The notes under the pieces were generated by a model that made no database searches, had not been told where the DNA came from, and saw only the letters and a list, made by a program, of their open reading frames with translations. Below, piece after piece: positions 1-4,615 of a stretch of DNA of 6,656 nt (positions are counted from its first letter, which is position 1; every line of letters begins with the position of its first letter). The stretch lies in assembly GCA_029213105.1 (NCBI GenBank), contig JARGNS010000209.1, forward strand, positions 1 through 6,656. Reading direction: 5' to 3'. The DNA is from Planctomycetota bacterium (GTDB lineage: Bacteria; Planctomycetota; PLA2; JAEUHO01). The position numbers and the translations under genes are program-made.

Positions 1-591
1 CCCGTCGCCATCGAGCAGCGGGCCGCCGGAGTTGCCCAGGTTCGCGGCCGCATCCGTCTGGATGAAGTCCGCGATCGAGCGCGGCCCCACCCCCACGTTG
101 GACCGGCCGAGGCCACTCACGATGCCCACGGACCAGGAGTTGGGCATGTTGTAGGGACTGCCGCACGCCAGGACCCACTGCCCCACGCGCAGGGAGCGCG
201 GGTTGCCCGTGGGCACGACGGTCAGGCCACGCAGGTTCACGCGCAGCAGGGCCGTGTCGGGCGCGGGGTCCGGCCCCCCGCCCGTCGCGTCCACGACGCC
301 ATGGCCCGGCACCGTCACGACGACGCGCTGGGCGCCGCTCACGACGTGCCGGCTCGTGAGGATGAGCCCACCGGCGTCCACGACGAAGCCCGCGCCGACA
401 CCGTCGTCGCGTGAGCGCTTCTGCGAGGCCGTCGAGCTGCGCACCGTGACGCGCACGATGCCCGGGTCCACGCGCTGGACGACCTGGGTGAAGTCCGGCG
501 GGCCGCCGGCCGCCGAGACGGGCGCGGGCTCTCGGCCCCCGACCCACCAGCCGACGAAGAACACGACAAGGATGAAGAACACATGCCGCAT
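1..591 (-). CDS. HtrA/Deg-family trypsin-like serine protease, N-terminal 197 residues (runs off left edge)
   Basis: A membrane-anchored or exported S1C-type protease; this family degrades or refolds damaged envelope proteins. Translation from the ATG at 591 gives a hydrophobic segment at residues 5-17 (FFILVVFFVGWWV), then an Ala/Pro-rich linker, then the protease fold. The triad is readable: His82 in LTSRHVV, Asp112 in DTALLRV, and Ser188 in NLGNSGGPLL, with the oxyanion loop intact. The family usually has NPGNSGGP and TNxHV, so there are small deviations but no loss of catalytic residues. The start is supported by GGGAGGTG at 602-595, five bases from the ATG. It lies 36 bases after the response-regulator stop, so it is probably the last visible gene of that operon. 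The C-terminal part, including any PDZ domain, is outside the window, so DegP, DegQ, DegS or a PDZ-less type cannot be told apart. A cleavable signal ending near SAA (26-28) is possible; a retained anchor is equally possible. Confidence 0.9.
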   Translation of the reverse strand, partial: MRHVFFILVVFFVGWWVGGREPAPVSAAGGPPDFTQVVQRVDPGIVRVTVRSSTASQKRSRDDGVGAGFVVDAGGLILTSRHVVSGAQRVVVTVPGHGVVDATGGGPDPAPDTALLRVNLRGLTVVPTGNPRSLRVGQWVLACGSPYNMPNSWSVGIVSGLGRSNVGVGPRSIADFIQTDAAANLGNSGGPLLDGDG

Positions 592-594
592 GGG

Positions 595-602
595 CACCTC
601 CC
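595..602 (-). promoter_or_regulatory. Shine-Dalgarno site of the HtrA-like gene
   Basis: On the minus strand GGGAGGTG sits with its GGAGG core five bases before the ATG at 591. It is the clearest ribosome binding site in the window and decides this start. The out-of-frame ATG at 584 is not the start. Confidence 0.75.
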
Positions 603-627
603 GAACACGGGGATGGGCGAGAAAGGG

Positions 628-2022
628 CTAGGACGTCGAGCCGTCGACGGCGGCCAGGCCATCGTCGGCTTCGTACTGATCGAGCTTGCGGTACAGGGTG
701 CGCAGACCGATGCCGAGGATGCGCGCGGCGGCCGTCTTGTTGCCGCCACAGCGCTGCAGGGTGTCGACGATGATCGCACGCTCCGCGTCTGGCAGGGAGG
801 TGCCGGCGCGGATGGCGATCACGTCGCCATCGGGCAGGTCCTCGACGCTGTGGCCGCCGCCAAGCTCCTCGGGTAGCACGTCCTCGGTGATGAGGTCACC
901 CTCGGCCAGCACGACGGCCGCCTCGATGGTGTTCTCGAGCTCCCGGACGTTGCCCGGCCAGTCGTACTCGCGCAGCATGGTCAACGCCTGCGGATCGAAG
1001 CCGCGCACGTCACGCTCGTGACGCGTGGTGTACATCACGCGGAAGTGCTCCGCGAGTGCCGGGATGTCGGAGCGACGCTCGCGCAGGGCCGGCATGCGGA
1101 TCGTGATCACCTTCAACCGGAAGTAGAAGTCGTCGCGGAAGACGCCCTTGCGGACGGCCTCCTCCAGGTCGGCATTCGTCGCGGCGATCATGCGCACGTC
1201 CACCGCCCGCGGAAGGTTGTCCCCCACGCGCTCGATCTCCCGGGCCTGCAGCACGCGCAGGAGCTTCACCTGCGTGTGCGCCGGGACCTCCCCGACCTCG
1301 TCCAGGAAGATCGTGCCGCCATGGGCCGCTTCGAAGCGCCCGGGACGGTCCTTCACCGCGCCGGTGAAGGCGCCCCTCATGTGCCCGAACAACTCGCTCT
1401 CGAGCAGGCTCTCGGGCAGCGCCGCGCAGTTCACCTTCACGAACGGTCCGTCGGCACGACGGCTTGCGTGGTGCAGGGCCTCCGCCACGAGTTCCTTGCC
1501 CGTACCGGACTCGCCCAGGATGAGCACCGTCGCATTCGTCGGGGCGACCTTCGATACCGTGCGGAAGATCGCCAGGATCGAGGGCGCGCTTCCAATGAAG
1601 CCCTCGGGGACCTCGCCCCGGGACATCTCCGCGCGCTTCGCGGCCGAGGACCCCGCGGAGGCCGTCTGGCCGATCGTGCTCGCGACGAGGTTGCGCAAGC
1701 GCGTGAGGTCGAGCGGCTTCTCCAGGAAGTCGTGGGCGCCATCGGCCATCGCACGCACGGCCTTCTGGATGCTGCCGTAGGCCGTCATGATGATGACCGG
1801 CACGTCCGGCCGCTCGGCCTTCACATGGCGCAGGAAGTCCAGCCCGTCACGGTCCCCGGGCAGCACGACATCGGTCAGGACCACATCGGGGGTCGCCGCA
1901 TCGAACAGCGCCACGGCTTCGTCCACGTCGGCCGCGAGGTCGACGTCGTGGGCTCCGGCGAAGACCTCGCCGAGGGCCTCCCGGGCATTGGCCTCGTCTT
2001 CCAGGATCAGGATGCGCGGCAT
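628..2022 (-). CDS. Sigma-54-dependent response regulator, NtrC family (receiver + AAA+ + Fis-type HTH)
   Basis: A 464-residue transcription activator with the full NtrC layout. The receiver (residues 1-115) has an acidic pocket at Glu8/Asp9, phospho-acceptor Asp51 in LTDVVLPG, Thr80 in MTAYG and Lys102 in EKPLD. The AAA+ domain (about 141-375) carries Walker A GESGTGKE (170-177), the sigma-54 contact loop GAFTGA (217-222), Walker B TIFLDE (Asp241/Glu242), arginine-finger candidates Arg296 and Arg302, and sensor II WPGNVREL (355-362). A Fis-like helix-turn-helix lies at 412-449 (GGNKTAAARILGIGLRTLYRKL). All key residues are present, so it should hydrolyse ATP and remodel sigma-54 RNA polymerase after phosphorylation. 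Its ATG is three bases after the kinase stop with only a weak ribosome site, suggesting translational coupling. The kinase encoded just upstream is the obvious partner. Target promoters are not identifiable here; the exact subfamily (NtrC, AtoC, ZraR and so on) cannot be fixed. Confidence 0.97.
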   Translation of the reverse strand: MPRILILEDEANAREALGEVFAGAHDVDLAADVDEAVALFDAATPDVVLTDVVLPGDRDGLDFLRHVKAERPDVPVIIMTAYGSIQKAVRAMADGAHDFLEKPLDLTRLRNLVASTIGQTASAGSSAAKRAEMSRGEVPEGFIGSAPSILAIFRTVSKVAPTNATVLILGESGTGKELVAEALHHASRRADGPFVKVNCAALPESLLESELFGHMRGAFTGAVKDRPGRFEAAHGGTIFLDEVGEVPAHTQVKLLRVLQAREIERVGDNLPRAVDVRMIAATNADLEEAVRKGVFRDDFYFRLKVITIRMPALRERRSDIPALAEHFRVMYTTRHERDVRGFDPQALTMLREYDWPGNVRELENTIEAAVVLAEGDLITEDVLPEELGGGHSVEDLPDGDVIAIRAGTSLPDAERAIIVDTLQRCGGNKTAAARILGIGLRTLYRKLDQYEADDGLAAVDGSTS

Positions 2023-2025
2023 GGG

Positions 2026-3180
2026 CTAGGCGTCCACGAAGTTGGGGCCGCGATCCGTCCCGGAGGACGTCTCCCGATCACCCGACGGGAGGTAGATGAG
2101 AAACTGGGCACCGCCGCCGTGACGGCCCTTGGCCTCGATCTCACCGCCGTGCCGACGCAGGTCCTCGCGCGCGAGCGGCAGGCCGAGGCCCGAACCTCCA
2201 CGCTTGCCCGTGGTGTAGAGCACGAAGACCTGCGAGAGGTCCTGCGGCTTGATGCCCGGCCCGTCGTCTTCCACGATGATGACGCTGCTGTGGGGATCGT
2301 CGCGCGTGGAGATCCAGACGTGATGCCCGCCTTCGGCTGCGGCCTCGATGGCATTGCGCACGACGTTCTCGATGGCCCGGTCGATGCGCACTGTGTCGAG
2401 CGACAGCTGGCGTGTCGACCCCGGGCGCACCTGCACCCGGCAGCCATGGGTCTCCGCGAAGCCCTCGAGACGCCCCACGACGCCGGCGATGAGCGGGTCG
2501 ATGCGCGCCGAGGTGAGTTGCAGGGCCCCGCCTCGACTCACCTCGAGGAGATGCGTGATGAGCTGCTCCAAGCGGCGGGACTCCGCCAAGGCCTTCTCGG
2601 CGCGGCGTACCAGGTCCGCGCGCTCGACGTGCTCGTCGTCGAGCGTCTCACGCAGCAGCTGCAGGTTCAGGCTCATGGCGTTGAGCGGATTGCGGATCTC
2701 GTGGGCCAGGCTCTCCCCCAGCGAGTGCACCGCCTCGGTGCGGTCGCGCATGCGACGCTGCTCGGCCGCACGGGCACCGGACGTGATGTCCTCGAACGAG
2801 AGGACCGAGCCCAGCACCCGTCCGCCCCGGCCCACCATGGGGCCGATCGTGGCCCGCACGACGCGCGGCCCGAGAGGGTGGCGCGGAAACGTACGTGCGC
2901 CACCGCCCGCGAGGACATCCTCCAGCAGCTCCGCCCAATCCAGGTTCGGGTCCATCGCCAGCCACGGGAGCGCCTCGAAGAGCGGACGCCCGACCGCCTG
3001 CTCGCGTGTGCCCGCCACGCGCGAGAGCGCACCGTTCCAGACAATCACGCGGCCGCTGGCATCGGTAGCCGCCACCTCGATCGGCAGGGCCTCGGCGAGG
3101 GCCTCGAGATAGAGCGCGTAGTCGTCCTCCGGAATCAGGCGGACAAGCACGTTCGTGTAGTAGAGGAAGCGTCCCGGCAC
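2026..3180 (-). CDS. Soluble PAS-domain sensor histidine kinase (HisKA + HATPase_c)
   Basis: A 384-residue kinase if started at the GTG at 3180. A PAS-like sensor covers about 25-135 (ALPIEVAATDASGRVIVWN, then VLGSVLSFEDIT). The dimerisation/phospho-acceptor helix has His160 in ESLAHEIRNPLN. The ATPase domain shows the N-box around ENVVRNAIEAA (271-281), G1 VEDDGPGI (303-310), F-box Phe319 in LSQVFVLYTTGK, and G2 GGSGLGLPL (328-336). No transmembrane helix is seen, so the kinase should be cytosolic and sense an internal ligand, redox state or a protein partner. The frame stays open to an ATG at 3444, but that extension lies inside the HEAT gene and is Arg/Pro/Ala-rich shadow sequence, so I reject it. 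The GTG at 3180 lies 23 bases after the HEAT stop and has no clear Shine-Dalgarno; a second GTG at 3150 is the alternative. It sits three bases ahead of its likely cognate regulator. Confidence 0.93.
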   Translation of the reverse strand: MPGRFLYYTNVLVRLIPEDDYALYLEALAEALPIEVAATDASGRVIVWNGALSRVAGTREQAVGRPLFEALPWLAMDPNLDWAELLEDVLAGGGARTFPRHPLGPRVVRATIGPMVGRGGRVLGSVLSFEDITSGARAAEQRRMRDRTEAVHSLGESLAHEIRNPLNAMSLNLQLLRETLDDEHVERADLVRRAEKALAESRRLEQLITHLLEVSRGGALQLTSARIDPLIAGVVGRLEGFAETHGCRVQVRPGSTRQLSLDTVRIDRAIENVVRNAIEAAAEGGHHVWISTRDDPHSSVIIVEDDGPGIKPQDLSQVFVLYTTGKRGGSGLGLPLAREDLRRHGGEIEAKGRHGGGAQFLIYLPSGDRETSSGTDRGPNFVDA

Positions 3181-3203
3181 GGCGTGATGGTACGCGGAGC
3201 GCC

Positions 3204-3902
3204 TCAGCGAGGGCGACGATCCGCGATCGCCGGCGTCGTTCCGTCGTCCCGCCGCAGGACGCGCCCCTCGAGGGTCCACCACTGCCGCCAGCGGTCGGCG
3301 GCCGTGCGCCGGCGTCCGACGGAGGCCGAGGCGCGATAGCCGAACCACTGGTTGGTGAGCCGGCGCAAGGAGGCGGCGGAGGCCGCCCGGACTTCGCGCT
3401 CCCCGTCGTCGAGACGCTCGATCAGCCGCGGGATCGAGCCCCACTGGTCACGCTCGCCGATCTCGGAGGCCGCCGCCTGCCGCACGATCGGCCAGGGGCT
3501 GCCCAGGTGCTCGTCCAGACGCTTCACGTCCGCCTCGGCGACGATGGCGCGCACCACGCTCTGCGTGGCGCTGACCTTCAGGCCCCCGGGGACGGGCACC
3601 TGCAGGTCCCCCGCGCGGCCGAGGGCGGGCAGCGCTTCGGGCCCGGCCGCCACCAGGGTGCGTGCGGCGCGGGTGCGGACCTCGAAGTCGGCATGGGCCA
3701 GGGCACGCACCTGCTGCATGTACGGATCGGAGCCGGCCTCCGGAAGCTGCACCTCGGCCATCGACGGCTGCTCGGTGATCGCGGCATCGTTGCCGGGGGA
3801 GCTGCTGCAGCCGGCGCCCAGGGCGAGGACGAGTGGCAGCGCCATGCCGCCGGCATGCGGCCGCGGCGTTGTCTCGGGATGTTGGGCTCTTGTTTGCTTC
3901 AT
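3204..3902 (-). CDS. HEAT-repeat lipoprotein
   Basis: A 232-residue exported protein of unknown specific role. Residues 1-32 read as a lipoprotein signal: a long polar start, then MALPLVLALGAGC with Cys32 as the acylation site followed by Ser/Pro/Gly. The lipobox is imperfect (Gly rather than Leu at -3). About 60-185 contain two to three HEAT-type helical pairs, seen as recurring VRxxAAxxL phrases (VRTRAARTL, IVRQAAASEI, VRAASAASLRRL). The end has a Trp-rich motif RWRQWW (204-209), which I associate with short planctomycete HEAT proteins. HEAT arrays are usually protein-binding scaffolds. The open frame extends up to 4337 but would run antisense through rnpA, so the ATG at 3902 is chosen; the in-frame ATG at 3845 (Met20) would also give a short signal. 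Neither start has a good ribosome site. It is the first gene of the kinase/regulator/protease operon, so a sensing or adaptor role is possible but is only inference. Confidence 0.85.
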   Translation of the reverse strand: MKQTRAQHPETTPRPHAGGMALPLVLALGAGCSSSPGNDAAITEQPSMAEVQLPEAGSDPYMQQVRALAHADFEVRTRAARTLVAAGPEALPALGRAGDLQVPVPGGLKVSATQSVVRAIVAEADVKRLDEHLGSPWPIVRQAAASEIGERDQWGSIPRLIERLDDGEREVRAASAASLRRLTNQWFGYRASASVGRRRTAADRWRQWWTLEGRVLRRDDGTTPAIADRRPR

Positions 3903-3924
3903 GGCGGAGGGCCGTAAGGCCCGC

Positions 3925-3932
3925 GATCCTAC
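3925..3932 (-). promoter_or_regulatory. Candidate -10 element for the HEAT/kinase/regulator operon
   Basis: On the minus strand GTAGGATC contains TAGGAT, a fair match to the TATAAT -10 consensus. It would place the transcript start roughly 16 bases before the ATG at 3902. At 17 bases upstream only a weak -35 (GCGTCA) is visible. Support comes mainly from the identical octamer facing the other way ahead of rnpA. Confidence 0.3.
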
Positions 3933-3942
3933 AAGGTCGGAA

Positions 3943-3960
3943 GCAGAGTGACGCCTCTGC
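3943..3960. repeat. Inverted repeat GCAGAG-N6-CTCTGC
   Basis: Perfect six-base arms separated by TGACGC, inside the divergent spacer and just upstream of the candidate leftward -10. The size and spacing suit a dimeric repressor or activator operator. No regulator can be assigned. Confidence 0.4.
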
Positions 3961-3988
3961 AGCGTCCTCCCCTGAACCGGTTGGGATC

Positions 3989-3996
3989 GTAGGATC
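3989..3996 (+). promoter_or_regulatory. Candidate -10 element or ribosome site of rnpA
   Basis: GTAGGATC ends five bases before the ATG at 4002. Read as a promoter, TAGGAT (3990-3995) lies six bases before the ATG, the spacing expected for a leaderless transcript. Read as a ribosome site, AGGA (3991-3994) has a seven-base spacer, also normal. The sequence cannot separate the two readings. The octamer is embedded in the hairpin GGGATC-GTAG-GATCCC. Confidence 0.35.
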
Positions 3997-4001
3997 CCTG
4001 C

Positions 4002-4370
4002 ATGGCCCGTGCCGACTACCCCCATGCCGCCCGGCTCCGCCACCCTGCTGACTTCCAGCGGGTGCTGCGGGAGGGGCGTGTCCATCCCGGGGGGCAGATC
4101 CTGGTGCGAATCTGCCCCAACGATCAGGGCCAGGCCCGCCTCGGCGTGGCCGCGCCGCGCAAGTACGGCAACGCGGTGCGGCGCAATCGCTTCAAGCGCC
4201 TGGTCCGCGAGGCCTTCCGCAATCTGCGTGCGGACCTGGGCGCCGTGGACGTCTTCGTGGCGCCCCGCCGGGGGCTCGACGAGCCCTCGCTGGAGGCGAT
4301 CCGACGAGATCTCGCGGCCGCCCCCGAGCGTGCGCACGCCCCGGGGCCCCGCCGCCGGCGGCGGTCATGA
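4002..4370 (+). CDS. rnpA: Ribonuclease P protein component
   Basis: A 122-residue basic protein that binds the RNase P RNA and assists 5' maturation of pre-tRNAs in the cytoplasm. The N-terminal part shows the usual LRHPADFQRVLREGR phrase (12-26), and residues 47-73 carry the family core: RLGVAAPRKYGNAV followed by the RNR signature RRNRFKRLVREAFR. Length is typical. The C-terminus ends in an Arg-rich tail (PGPRRRRRS) whose last codon and stop overlap yidD. The ATG at 4002 directly precedes the recognised domain and is preceded by AGGA. Gene order is unusual: rpmH (ribosomal protein L34), the normal upstream neighbour, is not present, and a divergent HEAT lipoprotein gene takes that place. 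Confidence 0.96.
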   Translation: MARADYPHAARLRHPADFQRVLREGRVHPGGQILVRICPNDQGQARLGVAAPRKYGNAVRRNRFKRLVREAFRNLRADLGAVDVFVAPRRGLDEPSLEAIRRDLAAAPERAHAPGPRRRRRS

Positions 4371-4579
4371 TCCGCGCCATCCTCGTGTTGCTGCTGCGCG
4401 GCTACCAGGCCGTGCTCTCGCCCCTGATCCCCGCCGCGTGTCGCTTCGAGCCGACGTGTTCGCAATACGCCGTGGAGGCCATCACGCGCCACGGCCCCCT
4501 GCGGGGCCTGTGGCTCACGGCAGGCCGCCTCCTGCGCTGCCGCCCGGGCGGCGGCGGCGGGCACGACCCGATCCCGTAG
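4367..4579 (+). CDS. yidD: Membrane protein insertion efficiency factor YidD
   Basis: A 70-residue protein of the YidD (DUF37) family, peripheral to the inner membrane and thought to help YidC/Sec insertion of membrane proteins. The family signature is clear: an amphipathic or hydrophobic N-terminus (MIRAILVLLLRGYQAVLSPL), Cys25 and Cys31 in CRFEPTCSQYAVEAI, the phrase HGPLRGLWL, and Cys58 in LLRCRP. A Gly-rich stretch (GGGGGHDPIP) ends the protein, as is common for the family. Its ATG overlaps the rnpA stop as ATGA, implying coupled translation. The usual order continues with yidC, but here the next gene is convergent and unrelated, so the cluster is cut to two genes. Confidence 0.95.
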   Translation: MIRAILVLLLRGYQAVLSPLIPAACRFEPTCSQYAVEAITRHGPLRGLWLTAGRLLRCRPGGGGGHDPIP

Positions 4580-4581
4580 AC

Positions 4582-4612
4582 GACTGGCCCGCGGCGCAGC
4601 CACGAGCCAGTC
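4582..4612. terminator. Hairpin between convergent genes, possible bidirectional terminator
   Basis: GACTGGC (4582-4588) pairs perfectly with GCCAGTC (4606-4612) around a 17-base GC-rich loop. It fills the 36-base gap between the yidD stop and the stop of the convergent gene. Position argues for a shared terminator; the absence of a T tract on either strand argues against a classical intrinsic one. Confidence 0.4.
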
Positions 4613-4615
4613 CCC

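Larger units (their letters stand above)
3903..4001. promoter_or_regulatory. Divergent promoter region between the HEAT lipoprotein operon and rnpA-yidD
   Basis: This 99-base spacer is the only sizeable non-coding stretch and must drive both directions. It holds several dyads: GCAGAG (3943-3948) with CTCTGC (3955-3960) across six bases, the palindrome AACCGGTT (3975-3982), and GGGATC (3983-3988) with GATCCC (3993-3998) across GTAG. An identical octamer GTAGGATC occurs once in each outward direction. No convincing -35 box and no clean sigma-54 -24/-12 element was found. That it is a promoter region follows from gene layout; the role of each dyad is inference. Confidence 0.6.

Noticed and set aside
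1018..3339. A 773-codon open frame on the plus strand across the kinase and regulator genes
   Set aside because: It lies entirely antisense to two genes with complete catalytic motifs, is rich in Arg/His/Gln/Val as expected of a GC-rich shadow frame, and shows no recognisable domain.
3181..3444. Upstream extension of the kinase frame to an ATG at 3444
   Set aside because: It overlaps the HEAT gene in another frame, and the extra 88 residues are low-complexity Arg/Ala/Pro/Gly with no domain.
3943..3955. Sigma-54-like element (GG then GC, as AGGCGTCACTCTGC) on the minus strand
   Set aside because: There are nine bases between GG and GC where ten are needed, and flanking bases do not match TGGCAC/TTGCA.
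3903..4337. Upstream extension of the HEAT gene frame to an ATG at 4337
   Set aside because: It would run antisense through most of rnpA; the signal peptide begins at the ATG at 3902.
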